This document shows positions 23,801 to 36,399 of a stretch of 64,000 nt of DNA, piece by piece. Position numbers and translations under genes: made by a program. Source of the DNA: Lunularia cruciata (taxonomy: Eukaryota > Streptophyta > Marchantiopsida > Lunulariales > Lunulariaceae); contig OX419755.1 in assembly GCA_948567375.1 (NCBI GenBank), positions 32,679,001 to 32,743,000 on the forward strand, in the 5' to 3' direction. The notes below the pieces were generated by a model, which was not told where the DNA came from, searched no databases, and was given only the letters and a program-made list of their open reading frames with translations. Within the stretch, counting starts at the first letter, position 1; every line of letters begins with the position of its first letter.

Positions 23801-26800
23801 GTCACCGCTGCAAACGAATTTTTTTTGCAGCTTAGTTCAGGTACCCATTCCTAAAGTTTCCATTCAAAATCCTCAAAAGTTTATGGTGCTGGGGTGCCGC
23901 ATCCGAAACGTCGTCAGTCGATGAAAACCAGGCATAGATTTTAATTATGAAAAGACTTGCTACATTTCACATCTTCTTCTGCCTCACGCTTTTTACAGCT
24001 TCTGTCTCTCCGTTTTGTCTGTCTCATCATCAGTATCCGTTCGAAGTGTTTATCAACTTTTGAGTAACTTGGTTGGTGCAGCGCAGACGTTCACTTCAGT
24101 TGTCCAACAGTTCCCTACACAGTACATTTGGATTTAAGCGTCTACTACTAAGAGCTGACGTGTTGGGAACGTGTGGGTTTGGGATGTTTGCTCCTGTGCA
24201 GTCTACGAAACATGCAAGTTGGGATCACATACTGCAGCCGTGATCCCAGGGCCCACGGGCACTTCCTCAGGATTTAACAAACAAGTCTCCCCGGGTTTCA
24301 TGATTGTAGATTCTCCTAGTCAACCCACTCCATCTATTACAACAACCACTTTATTGCAGGACTTTATGGCCAGTATGGACAGTGGTTGGAACTTCAATGA
24401 TTTTAGGAAAGCTCTCTCAAGAGTGTGCAAGAATGTTCCAATTTCTGCGAACCCCAATAGTTCTCAAAGGGATCCTGATCAAGGCCAAACCGTGGTAAAC
24501 TTCTCACTTTTTTATCGTGAAAGTTGTTGCAGCGTATTTTTCTTGTTCAACGTCTTTGTCAATGTAGGACCGGAGATTGTAGTAAAACTGGAGAACCCTT
24601 TACAAGATTATGACAGTTGATGGATCTGTCTATCTACAGGTTGTCTATATTGTCTCCCCTTCATCAGAACCAGCAGATATCCTGCAAATCTTACTCGATG
24701 TTTCCCAGTGCTTTGGATCTGCACTATCCGAAAAAGACCGAAGATCTTTGAGCCACAACCCTGCAGCAGGAATAGGGATCGAGGAATGCAATATGTCACC
24801 GGTTGTTGGATTCTCTACATCACGATTCGTAATACAGGTGCTGCCTGCGGAATTTGTTTTGAAGGCCAGTGGTACTCTTTCTAGTGAATTAGATACCCTT
24901 AAAGAAGTGGCGTTTGGCGTATACAACAAGGCTCGCCGAATACAACGGAAGGTTTCTCTTCCGGAAAGCGTGCAACCCTCCCTTCCTTCTCGAGTTCGCT
25001 CTGGGATCTTGCAAAGCAGCACTACTTTGCCTGGTATGTGGAAGGACTGTAACACTGTTAGAAACAGTTCGGTGGGTATGGGACTTGATTCTAGTCTTAG
25101 AAGTAGTTGGGATGGTGGATGGCAGTCAGCAACATCAACATCAAGGTTTGGTGACTCGACAGGAACAGTGGATGGTTCTTTGGTTGGTGACGCATCTACT
25201 AGTGAAGTTGCTCGGTTTCTGTATGAGCCTTTGTTCATTTTATCGGAGCCTGGGTTGCCGGATCCAATCGCAAACTTTCTGTCCCTCCGTTCTGCCGGAA
25301 AGGACACATTGAGGTCCTCAGCTGAGGAAGCTGCCGGGAGTACTGGAGGCTTAACTCCAGGGCTACCAGAAACTGGTTCAGGTGCAGAAGGGACCGATGC
25401 TGAATCTTTAGGGAGTGGAAACCAGCAAGCTGCGGACCTGCACTGCTGTTACGGGTGGACAGATGATTGGCAATGGCTTGTTTCTGTTTGGACTGATGCT
25501 CGAGGAGAATTACTGGATATCCATGTATTACCTCTAGTAGGTGCCCTCAAGGACGCTGGTCTCCAAAGTTTCTTCACACAAGTTTTGCATCAAGGCTTGC
25601 AGCTTTTGACAATGGCTATAGAGGCCGGCAGTCAGCGCCCACGAAATATATTCATATCTCGCGTTGGTGGTTTCACAGAAAGAGAATGTCAAGGTGATTA
25701 TCGTGATGACCCTTGACCCACCGTTTCGGAGATTGTGTTCATTTGCACTCACTGAGTAGTCTTTATTAGAGCCTGAACTTTCCACTTTTCGGTTACTTAA
25801 GTGCTACTGATGCTACCTCTGTATCATTGTTGTTGTCATGTTTTTTAGATTGGTACCGAACGGTTATGATGATGGGAGGTGATGACTTAAGGCGGTGGCC
25901 CCTGCAATTATGGCCCGCTCCATCAAATGGAAATTCGTCGCAGCAGTCCCAAGATATATCGTTTCTCTCAGATAGAACCCTGGGTTTAGCGAGCAGTAGT
26001 AGCAGGCCTCCTTCGCCAAATCCCTCTTCGTCATACACTTCTCGAAATAAGACTTCAGGTATCGGGATGAATCTTCCACGGCGGCAAGGACAAGGTCTGG
26101 GTTTGGGGTCAAATCAATCGCCCCTAGACTCGAAGGGTTTCTTTCAATGGGTGAACAGTATAAGTTTGGTGTCCGTTCGCGTAGAACACACTCTGCAAAC
26201 TGTTTGGATGTCTGACATGACACCCCCATCAGGTTACTACTTACCTGACTATCTGGTTTATTCAAGCTTGAGAAGGTTGTTGATGCCGCCGTGCCGTTGA
26301 TTTTTATCCGAAGTCATAGGATTGTACCCCAAGGCATTTTTATCATTGTACGTCACGTGGTGAATTCGTGGCCAGGCAGTAATGTGGACAAAGTGTACAA
26401 GAAGAAACTAAAGAGCGAATGTTTATCGTTTCTAATTCTACGGGTGGCTGCCGCAGGCTTATTTCAAGGAGGCTCGACATCGACTACTTGGCCGCCAGGT
26501 TCAGCGGGGAATTCCGGCACTACCTCCATAACAGGAGTCAGCACGGTAAAAACTCTATCGAACATGGGTGCATCTTACATGCTAGTGCCCACCAACTCTC
26601 CCCGGGTCCTTTCCCCTATATCTTGGCAGTTGCCGGCGGCTCCTCCTAGCTCACCTCCCATCGCCCAACTTCTGCAAGGTAGTAGAGTAGTCTCTCCTTT
26701 AGCATCTGCGTACGTGATTTCCCCCCCTCCTACGCCTTCTCCCATGAGTGAGTTTGTACAGCAGGCCATCAAAGAAGAATGGCCTTCCACACTCCATGTT

Positions 26801-27100
26801 GGACTGATCGCTTTTTCAGGAAATCCTCTAGGCTTAGAGTTCAGTTCTCTATCTTCCTCTTCACATTCCAAATCTCTGAAAGACACCAACAAGGATTCCT
26901 CAACACTGGAGGCTCACCGAATTGTACAATTAGTGGCTGCCCAGGTGCATGCACTTTCTTGGCTGACCTTGAGTCCTACTATTCTGCTTAGGCACTCACC
27001 TCTGCCCTTCCATTGTCATGTGGCTCAACGATTACGCAGGCTGCTTAGCTACCTAGATGTAGAACATGGGTTTCCTCGCCAACCTCATACACCCGTATGA
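8824..27100 (+). CDS. MED13: Mediator complex subunit 13 (MED13), 21 coding exons
   Basis: MED13 links the CDK8 kinase module (MED12, CDK8, cyclin C) to core Mediator in the nucleus. Exons: 8824-8847, 9089-9159, 9763-9899, 10118-10204, 10646-10733, 12239-12316, 13148-13225, 13721-13809, 14097-14175, 18458-18799, 19026-19091, 19257-19584, 20245-20598, 20723-22183, 22558-23009, 23425-23512, 23762-23840, 24202-24494, 24640-25693, 25849-26232, 26457-27100. All junctions are GT-AG with matching phases and the total is 6276 nt (2091 aa; Arabidopsis about 1920). Landmarks: MLTNIFRIGGLHQVSWFQ start, Ser-rich tract (about 397-437), acidic FGDFGDFFEDD (about 590), Cys-rich CGDGPLCWLAFQE (about 1041) and the CCYGWTDDWQWLVSVWTD block (about 1667). 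N-terminal exons are short and rest on similarity plus phase. The start is chosen by its match to plant MED13; residue 2 is Leu where I recall Trp. Confidence 0.94.
11230..11990 (-). mobile_element. Gypsy RT/RNase H fragment inside MED13 intron 5
   Basis: It lies in the intron 10734-12238, antisense to MED13. The minus strand reads YLDDARAHKKYPDHVKVL (end of RT palm, about 11930), GMRSFLGHTRYYERFIPL then WSQECHQAFKELELRL (connection, about 11790-11610), and RNase H SRQLSKGEGNYSATQREC (about 11480-11420) followed by SGRLPTWMLSLQEFNF. Stops and frameshifts are present. I saw no LTR, so it is an old solitary fragment. It differs clearly from families 1 to 3. Confidence 0.8.
12579..12655 (+). repeat. 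Copy of the intron-9 B module in MED13 intron 6
   Basis: About 77 bp, including the palindrome region GTTCCCAGAAC, closely matches the B modules at about 16010-16070 and 16880-16970 in intron 9. It lies in intron 12317-13147, so the module is dispersed and not only tandem. Confidence 0.75.
13905..13998 (+). repeat. 47-bp direct tandem duplication in MED13 intron 8
   Basis: Two copies (13905-13951, 13952-13998) share the core CTTTCACTACCGTTTCCCGA followed by TGGT and a GAAAGGGTAT stretch. They lie in intron 13810-14096. Each copy also contains short inverted segments (CCTTTC/GAAAGG type). Confidence 0.85.
14751..14780. repeat. Near-perfect 30-nt hairpin in MED13 intron 9
   Basis: The arms GCCAGTACCC and GGGTACTGGC are perfect complements, and the inner bases (CTCG/CGAG) extend the stem with a single-base slip. 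A partial second copy of the left arm lies at about 14697-14714. Confidence 0.85.
15540..17160 (+). repeat. Array of degenerate A and B modules filling MED13 intron 9
   Basis: Intron 9 (14176-18457) is over 4 kb. It contains three copies of a roughly 350-bp A module (about 15560-15905, 16085-16415, 16445-16790) marked by CCTGTCCTCTTTCGCTTCGC-like starts and TAGTCCTTTAGATATATG-like ends. It also has three copies of a roughly 180-bp B module (about 15905-16085, 16790-16975, 16976-17155) marked by GAGTTCTGGATAACCC and the palindrome CCGTTCCCAGAACGG. The order is A-B-A-A-B-B. Related short pieces continue to 14300 on the left and 17640 on the right (for example ATAGCC.CCACAAGC at about 14386, 14461 and 17572). 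No coding domain or LTR was seen, so the origin is unknown. Confidence 0.75.
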
Positions 27101-28414
27101 ATTTTGATCAATTAGGAGACACTGCTCTGATGCTAGGTGTTTTGAATGAAGGAATAGTCTCCTAGGGAAGCGGATAAACTATTTGAGTCAGGTGAGCTGT
27201 CTTTGAGGTTTGGGTTCATCATTAGTTCTGGTCCTCTAGGTACAGACAGGTCCCTTTAGCTTTGTATATTAAAATTTAGAGCTAAAGGTTCACCTTTTGA
27301 TTCATTTCAAGAATGTAAAATTGATCGATCCCATTAAATTGTTGTATGATAATCCTCTGCGGAAAGTTGGAGGATTTCAGAATTGAAGTAAATGCCATTG
27401 GTCGGACCAAAGATAATGAAGATTTTCCTGTGGATCTCCACTAGCACACTATCTTGGTATTGGACCTCACATTACTGAAAGTCACGTCATGAACGTTTTC
27501 TCTATTTCTTTGTAGACATTTGACACTGTTATGTTTCGTGTTTCTCTTGACACTTGTACTGTGTCGCCGTCACTGCCCTGGAGAGCACTTAAAGGGAGGG
27601 AACTTAACCTCAACAAGTGCAGACCATCATTGTGGTTTTACCTACCTACTCTAAGAAAGCCTCGAGCCTCGAGCCTTGCGAGGAAAACCAGTTCTTTCGG
27701 TCTACACTTTTGATTGCGATTTGTCTGCATAAAAAACATTACTGGATAACATATATCACGTTACGGTGGTGAGGACTTTCAATAGGAGTTTCGAATGACA
27801 TACGTTCCGACATGTATTTCAATGGCGTACATCCATCTCCAGGTTGGAGTCTTAATAGGAGGTCGGTCTCAATGACATGTAGTCAAGTCAAAAATCATGG
27901 GTACTTGCAGGGACAGGTTGGATCTTGTATAGTGGTTTTCATCGGTATATTGTAAAGGATGCCTATGGGTCGAGGAACTTTGAGAAACTCAAAATTTATT
28001 TGACTTGCAACTAGTGGTAATTAGTGGTATGAAGAGTCCAATAACACAGTTCATAAACCATTCAGTAGAGTTTCTGCGAATGTCGCTTTTGAGTAATTAA
28101 AATAAGGACCCTAAGATCTAAACCCCATAAAAATATGAATGTGAGCTTGCAAACATTTGGAGGAATTCATCGACTTCATTTATCTGAACTCTTAGAAATA
28201 TCAGACTTGAATAAATAACAAGGACGCTGGAAGAAACCTTACAATATAAAATTCAACTATAAAAGGGATCCTATACAAATTTCAGATCATTTCTTATAAA
28301 TCTTCCGAATGATACAAAACTCGATAAGCAGGTCCTTAAAAGCTTTTATAGAAATGGCGAGAATATCAGTAAATCCCACATTGTAAACCTTCTAAATAAA
28401 TGAGAATTTACTCA

Positions 28415-28446
28415 TAGCATAGAGTTGCAATAGCATAGAGTTGCAA
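28415..28446 (+). repeat. 16-bp tandem duplication
   Basis: Two perfect adjacent copies of TAGCATAGAGTTGCAA lie in the AT-rich block. Confidence 0.9.
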
Positions 28447-28455
28447 ATGCATGAA

Positions 28456-28644
28456 TTGTCAGGGATTTTAAACCTTGGAGGATACTCACATTAAATCATT
28501 AAGTTAGGTGGGAATTCCATGCTTTGTTAGGGATATTGAAACCTTTTAGAAAGAAGATATTCTAAAGTTCTAGGAACATAACCACATTTACGCGGCTTTT
28601 GAATGTAAATTCAATGATTTGTTAGAGATATTGAAACCTTTTAG
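28456..28644 (+). repeat. Roughly 95-bp period diverged tandem repeat
   Basis: The core TTGTTAGGGATATTGAAACC, followed by TTTTAG, occurs at 28524-28549 and 28619-28644 (period 95). A more diverged copy lies at 28456-28480. Confidence 0.7.
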
Positions 28645-31261
28645 GAATGATATTCCCATTTAGACTTCGTTTGAATGCAATATCATCCCTACAAGCAAAG
28701 GAGATAGAAAGATCCGCAATATTAAACCAAAAATGGGACTTCTCAATTACCAAATCTTAAAAGACAAGCAAAAGGATCTGATTAACCAAGGAGCAACAGG
28801 TGGCTAACATTAAAAGCTGACGTGTTTTTTAAATTTTATTTTGAAACTTATTTCTCCAATATAGTTGATAATTTATTATCAACTAGATTAGTTGAGTTTA
28901 TCTCCTTGTGATATAAAGCCTCATTTTGATATTTGGTATGACTAGCTGGCTACCCTATGTAAGGACGCCCCTTCTTAATAAAATATCTTTTATAACCATA
29001 TAGAAGATTAGAGAAGCTATATTAGGATACAGGCCCATAAAAAGCATAAGAGACATTAATATTCATGAAACTGAAATTTAACACCAAATAAATATTTCAT
29101 TGAATTTCAATAATATCAGTGATATTTTTCTCAATTGTGATCAAATAGCTAAAGGGTATCGTGAGCTTTATATTCAGCATTTCTTTATAAATAACTATAC
29201 CTAATTATGAGCAATTAAACACCATTATTAACGTTCAGTTTTTAGATTTTTTCATTGTTTATGGGTGACATGACTATCATAAAATTATCATATAGGGTAA
29301 ATTGTTGTTTCATAAATGTATTCATAATTATTAATAAAAAATCTGGGGAATTAAACTTTATAACTCTCTATAGATATATTAAAATTTTCTATAGAACTAA
29401 AATCATATCCATGATATGAATATGATTTTAGTATACAACATATACAAAAGACTCAATAGCAATAAAAGATTATTTTGATGAAATAAGGTTTGATAAGAAA
29501 GATAGTTAAAATATCAAATTTTGGAGTTAAGAATAATATATAGGAACTCTTAATATAATTAATATTGAAAATTTCAATCAATTGGATAGTAATGGATTTT
29601 TGACTTTATCTTTCACATGATGTACATAGTAGAGGAAATTCTTGCACATTTCAAAAACTCTAGTCATAATGTATTTTAGATTGAATGAACATCTTTAACT
29701 TCGAATGATCCACTAGTACACCATATCATTTGATGATATATATGTACATGAATTCATTTCTCATATAAGATCTTGAATATGAGTCAAAAAATGTTACTTG
29801 CTACATATATGATATTTGGGTATAAAAAATATATGTTCACATTCAAGCTATTCATTTCTACTAAGTAATATAAGGTCTAAACTCACAATCTATTGTACTA
29901 CCATAGAGCTCAACAAGGAGTGATCATAAAAAGGCTAACACTTTATAAGAGACATGAGCTTCTTTGTAACTCCTAAAATTCCATCCGTCAAGTAAAATCA
30001 ATATGTTTGAAATACTTTTACTTCCTCTTAAATAATACTTCTTGATACTTGTAAGTCTTTGATATTTATATTTGAGCTAATTTTTGTCTCAAATTCAAGT
30101 TCTTAAGTACATTTTCAATGCATACATATTTTAAGTTAAAACCTCCTAAGAATAGTTGGAGTATTTTTAACTTATTGCGGTAAAGTTATCGAAAAGCCTT
30201 CTCTCTTTAAATAATTATTTGAATGTATCTTTAGAAGGATCTTGAAATAGAAAATAATTAAACACATTAAGAGTTTAGAGTTTCTTTATATTGATTGAGA
30301 AATTGGAATGTAAAGGATTTGGAGGATTATCTTTTTCCAAGTATAGATATATCAAAATATATATATATTCCAAAAGCTTTTGAACTTCTTTTTATGTCAT
30401 TGTAATAAAACTTCCACTTGATATGACTTGATATATAACATTTTACTATAAGTTCTTCCAGTGATTCCTTAGTTTTTAAATCTTACATGGAAATTAATTG
30501 GTCTTATCACTATAAATAAATATTTCCTTAATCCAATTTTGGTTAATGAGTATAACAAACAAGGATTACAAGACCATAAAAGTTTTATATAACTTCTTAT
30601 AGACTTAAACTTAAACCTATACCTATGTACCTACCAAGCTAATTGTAGTTTCTTAAGTAAGACCACATTTACCATATGAATTCTCACTAAAAATTAATTA
30701 TTTTTATACGTAAATCTCCAAAAGAAATAATATATTAAACCATAATAAAAAATATAATGTGATGTAATATACTTCACTATGTAGATAATTTGTCAAAAAC
30801 AAGTCATATAAGTCTACTATTATACAAATATGCCCAATTATAACAAATTAAATTAAAGGAATAGATTTAAAAGGTATTATAAACCAAAATTATTAGCACC
30901 TATAACATTATAAACATAGCTTTATAAAGAAAATTTAATATTAGAGAAATACAAAAATATTTCTAGGAGTTATGAAAAAGGTGAATGGGTTTAAAAGATA
31001 TTATTCACAAACAAAAGTTATTTTATGAGTATATGTTAGTATCAACAAGAAAGCAAGGATTAGAGAAATCAAGGAACAAATTAAAAAGACACCATGAACA
31101 AAGAACAGGTACAACAAACCAATTAGAACACTTTTGTAGCAGTAAGAAGTAGTATTAAAAGCATGAAAATTAAGATAGAAAAAATTTGATAAGGTCTAGT
31201 GGATGTTTTTTGAAGTGCATGGATTCAATTCCTATGGTTTACCTACATCTCACTTTACCTA

Positions 31262-31548
31262 CATATTATGGTGGGAGAGAATATTGCTAAAAAAACAAAT
31301 TTAATATTAATATTAATATTTAATATTTAACATTTACCTACATGTTATTGTAAGAGGCAACGTTGTTACAAACAACACAACTTTAATATGTAATAACATG
31401 TAGCTTCCATGAACACCAAAATATTCAACATACATTTAGCTTCAGCTATCTGTTATGTAAGAGAGAATAATACTACAAAAAACACAACATTAATATGTAA
31501 TAGCATGTAGCTTCCATTAACACCAAAATATTCAACATATAACAAAAG
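31262..31548 (+). repeat. AT minisatellite with about 107-bp period
   Basis: Two clear copies (about 31342-31448 and 31451-31548) share ACATGTAGCTTCCAT and ACACCAAAATATTCAACATA. The start of a third copy lies at about 31262, followed by a TTAATATTAA microsatellite at 31299-31331. Confidence 0.75.
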
Positions 31549-31553
31549 GCACA

Positions 31554-31663
31554 AAGTAGCAATAATAATGTATAAAATAGGGTTCAAACTAGGCTATGAA
31601 GGGTGGCTTGAAGTAGCAATAATAATGCATACAATAGGATTCAAACTAGGCTACAAAAGCAGA
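31554..31663 (+). repeat. 57-bp direct tandem duplication
   Basis: Two adjacent copies both begin AAGTAGCAATAATAATG and share TTCAAACTAGGCTA. They differ at a handful of positions. Confidence 0.85.
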
Positions 31664-32699
31664 CAAGCCACCCATCAATAATGTGTGCAAGTGGGTTTCA
31701 ACTCTAGACTTTTGTTCTGAAATATAGCAACTAACCTTAGCTAATTGGTCTATTCTTACTTGTTGTCCTAGATTGCATCCTTGGTGATTCTAGGAGAAGA
31801 AAAATTAGATGGAAATTCTTACTATATCAAAATTTCAAAAGTTGGTTGAATCAATTTTGTTAGATACTTTTGAGTGAGAGTGTTATCATTTGGACTTTCA
31901 TGATTGGATACTTCTACTCTTTACTTCTTGTTTGTATCACATGTTTGTTTATGCTCCAATGTATAGGTTGTAGTGAGGTTGGAATGATGACCAATCAAGC
32001 TACCTATATTTCTCTATGGTGAGGTCAGAAGTGATAACTTATAGATTGTGAGCATGCATGTTGTGATAAGAAGGTGTTATTTCCTCTAGTATAGAGCCAT
32101 AGTTAAAGTTATATAGGCAATAAAAGCAATTGGTGTTTGGCTATTAGGGGTGATCATTTGGGTCATTAAGGTGGTGGTACTTGGTGATTATGGCTGTGGT
32201 TTTTAGGTGAGTTGTCACAGTAAATTTCTTTGTAGATTCTAGAGGGGGTTTTACTATAATATATAGTGTGTTTACAAGGAATGGTAAACAATAGTAACTA
32301 TTATCTTATGTCCTAATAAAGGAAAAATATTGATTCTAATTTTATTTTGATAGGGAAGATGACCTAATTGAGACTTCAAACTGCATGTCCACACTAGTTT
32401 TGGAACATGAATGTGATTTATGGGGCCTCTAAAAGCATTGAGCTGTTACATTGATTCAATGGGCACCATACATCCTAGAGTTTGATTTTTAGTATGATCT
32501 ATAACAAATGCAAAACCCAACTTAGTTCACAACCTTTATGGCATAAAAGCAATTGTTCCAATACTTGGAGTGTATGCATATTGATTATTATCACAAGTTC
32601 AAATGAGCATGCCTAGTGGAAATTGACTTTGGAGACAATGTTGTCTCCAAACTAGATCTATATCACCTTAAGCTTAATTTCTAGAGGTTGACAAGTAAT

Positions 32700-33720
32700 A
32701 CACACAAGTTCTAATTCTAATGTTGTTAGTGCATCTAGTGGCGATGCCCTTGTTAGAGATGATGCTACCATGAGTGGTGCCATTACTACAAGAGGTGGTG
32801 GAGTATTGGGGCTTAACCTAAAGGATTTCTTTTAGTGCTTGAAACAAAATTATAAAGGCTCACATGAATTCTAGTGGAAGGCAAGAGAGAACCTATGTAA
32901 GGCCTATACATGCAAAAGATAGTTGATGATTTTTATTCAAGGATTGATTGAGGCACAAGTTGGCCAATTTTGGAATAGAATATTAGACAAAGAGCTAAGA
33001 TATAGTGTACATGATTCCACTTTATTATATAGAACCTCACCAACTTTGGAAATTGTATTTAGTTTTGTACAACATATTAAGTGTAACTTGATAAATGAGT
33101 GTGGTGACATGTAGATTTAGTAGGAGCTCTAATCTACATCTTCTTCTTTTAGGGTGCATAGAAGTACATCATAAAATATTGGCTTCTAAGTGCAAAGTGG
33201 GTAGCCTCAATTTCATAGAGTACATGGAGGTCCTAGTATACACGGACTCCTACTCTTATCTTCAAGACAACAATAGTCATTGAGTGGTGGTGTTGCTTGT
33301 TGGACTTGTGATGGAGGTCAACAAAGAGAGATTGCACTTAGGGTAGCGGGCATGATACTTTTAGAGCACCACAACCAATCCAAAGGTAGTGTAGTGTGAT
33401 CATTATCATAGATTTGGTAGCACTATTGACCGGTACTTTGGCTTACATTTAGAGTTACAATATGGTAGAATTATTATGGCAAGATGCTAAGAGGCCATGA
33501 GTTCATGGAGGATAAGGTGGTAGAGGACTCATACCTAGTAGGAAAAAATATATGCTTTTGTTTTTGACACATCCATTGCTATTGGATTGAGCAATTGAAG
33601 CAAAGACAAGCTAGTATGGCTATAGCTCAAAGGAGATTAGATTTGGGTGTTGAAGCAACTATTTCTTATGTTGGCGATAGGATCTCATGGACTTCATATA
33701 CAAATTGGCACAAGTAGATG
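32700..33720 (+). pseudogene. Gag pseudogene, family 2 copy a
   Basis: The segment FIQGLIEAQVGQFWNRILDK at about 32930 parallels the family-2 copy b Gag at about 62035. A damaged zinc-knuckle region (CWTCDGG, about 33297) matches CWNCGGPHH of copy b. Frame breaks are frequent. Confidence 0.65.
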
Positions 33721-35159
33721 CATTTGTTGGAATAATTAGGTGTTAAAATGTGCTCTTGAGCCTATTGAAGCATCAATGGAGTTGGGACCCATAAAGAGTA
33801 GTGGATGGTAGATACATCAAGCTTCTCTTGTCTTTCATACCTTTTAGGGCACTCTAGACCTCATCTACAGCTCCTAAACATCCTTGTGTAGGTGCTTGAT
33901 GGAGATTAAGTGCAAGATGACCAAATATTGGTCAACAATCTACTTCCACTTAGACTTTATCTAGCTATTGTTTGCAATAGCTCAATCTATTATATACTTT
34001 CCTTTACTCCTAATAATTGATATGTTTGTATTAGGAGTTGACCTAACTCCAAGACTTGGTATTTGGGTTGAGTTGACTATCAAGACACCAATCTTTAGAT
34101 GTCTTTATCTTATTAATATTGTGATATAAAGAAAGCCTTAAATTATAGTAGGAGTAAAGAACTATTTGAGGCTAGTTTGGTGAGATTTACATGGAGGGTA
34201 TGCTTTTACCACAATGATTCCAATCGAGAAGGATATGCATGGTGACCTTAATAAGCAGATGTATACAAATTAAAGTCTTATCAACCAATATGCTAAGTGT
34301 GGTCTAGATGCTATGCATGGATTGGATGAAATCTTTGATACAATTAGACATACAGAGGACATAAGTCTTTGGATTTTTGAGAAATTTATTATCAATTTCC
34401 ATTCAAGGACGAGGACAAAAGAAAAATAACATTTTGAGCAATTGATCCTCATGGTATTAGTGGTGGTGGTTTTTACAATTTTTGTTAAAGAGTACTCTCA
34501 TTGAGTATTAGAGAATCATGGACTTTGAGCTAGTTTAACTCACACTAAAAATGAACCCTTATGGTCATTAAGGTAGCACACCATAGACTAAGAAGGAAAG
34601 GAACCGTACCTCATCACACTCTTTTAAGACTAAACCTACAAAGCATCTCCAAAACTCAAGCCATTACTCAATAGAGAATTCAATAAGAGAAAGATAGTTG
34701 CAAAAAAAAAGGATGATTTATGCTTTGTTATTGATAGTTCATATAATTGTGAAATATTTACATACATAACTCTATTTAATAGGTAAAGAGTTATCTAAAG
34801 TCAAAAATCTAAATGAATATCCAAGTTCATAGGAATGATCTCTTAAGCATGTGGACATAAAAATCAAGGATCCAACAACTAAATCAAGGATTCCTTCATA
34901 TTCATTGGTTATCTTCGTACTATAGAAAATTTCATACCAAAAAGACTTTTGGACCTAAGAGTTCTCAACTCTTTATTCAAAGCTTAATATTTAGGAATAA
35001 TATACAAAAATAAAATAAAGTCAATACAATAGTAGATAAAATTATGACACTCATCCTTTAACTTTCTCTCAAATAGAGGAGCCTCTATCTATGCTATGAA
35101 TAACTTTAGCTGATAATGATTAACGTAAAAGCTTGGTTAAATTCCAAATAAATAATATC

Positions 35160-35800
35160 TTTCAACTACTTTGCTTGTTGCTTTATTGATTGCATGGTCT
35201 ATAGTTGCTCTAGTGCAAGAGCACTAGAGATATTTGTTGGAGGTGTTTGAGAGATTGAAATCTCATGGAATCAAATTATATATTTGGAAGTGCAAATTCT
35301 TCCATAAGCAAGCTGAGTATCTGGGTCATACTACCTACCTTGATGGACTTAGTATGTAACAAAAAAGGTGGATGCTATTGTATATATTCCTTGACTTGCA
35401 AATATCAGTAATTTGCCGACATTCTTAAGCTTAGCTAGCTTTTATTGTAAATATGTTTGAGGATTTAATGCAATTTCCAAGGCCTTAACAAAGCCTACAC
35501 ATGTGTGGTGTTAGAGAGATGAGTAACATAGAGTTTTTATAGAGCTCAATGTGAAGTTGACATCCTCTCCTGTCCTAAGGAGAGACCTTTTAGAGGATGC
35601 ATATTCCAAGTTTATATTTATTGGAGCACATTGGAGCTTGGAGAAGTGCTCATCTTATAAGATGATGAAGAGAAAGAGTTTGTAATTGCTTATGCTAGTT
35701 CCTCCAACAATTTAGTAGAGAAAAAGTATAATTTTATTTGAATGATAGTACTTAGTAACAATATGAGTAATAGCACAATTTTATATGTTACTTTTTTGAA
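35160..35800 (+). pseudogene. RT palm end and RNase H remnant, family 2 copy a
   Basis: The plus strand reads FERLKSHGIKLYIWKCKFFH then KQAEYLGH, the gypsy RT segment that follows the catalytic box. RNase H-like pieces follow (EDAYSKFIFIGAHWSLEKCS, about 35595). The catalytic Asp-Asp box itself is not present, because the upstream sequence is lost or replaced. Confidence 0.7.
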
Positions 35801-36399
35801 AACTCCTTTGATCTCATCATTGATCATCAATCATTAGAATGGTTGATATAGCTTGACAAGCTTTTCAAGAAGCATGTACAATAGGTTTTGATTTAAGTAG
35901 TCTTTTCTCAAGATTGTGAACAAATCTATAGTGGTGAACCATTATGGAGATATGTTGAGTAGAAACACATGTCAAAGAAAGCATGATCAGATAAGATCAT
36001 ATTAACATGGTCACATAGACAATGTGACAATGTTGGGTTGCAATGCATTTGCCTTTTTATATTTGTTGATTGGTACTTTGGTAATATCTCTATCAATCTA
36101 AACAATAGGAGTTGTTGAGGTCTTAGATCTAAAGAGTGGAGATATTAAAATAGGTTATCTTGACATTGATAATGATGTCATGGTGATGGACTATATTTGC
36201 ATTGGTGTTATGAGTGGTGCAATAAATGCCAAGCAGAAAAAAACTTTGTTCTTCAATGCGCCAAGCAATTCAAATTGGCGTGAAAATATCTTCTTTGGAT
36301 GTACAAGTATGGTATAGTGTGGGTAGTACTACTTCCATCCCAAACACTACAATTGGTATGACATACTAATCAAAAGCTAAGATAGTTTGGAGTGAAGCA

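Larger units (their letters stand above)
27101..31830. other. MED13 3' flank, then AT-rich DNA without genes
   Basis: 27101 to about 27700 is likely MED13 3' UTR and flank; I could not fix a poly(A) site. From about 27700 the base composition becomes strongly AT-rich and no ORF above 60 codons with a recognisable family is present on either strand. The stretch contains several short tandem repeats, listed separately. It shows no organellar gene sequence that I recognise. Confidence 0.6.

Noticed and set aside
28415-31663. CRISPR-like array
   Set aside because: Repeats are few, of different periods and without uniform spacers; the host is a plant.
27701-31830. Organellar DNA insert as an explanation for the AT-rich block
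   Set aside because: No chloroplast or mitochondrial gene or rRNA sequence could be recognised.
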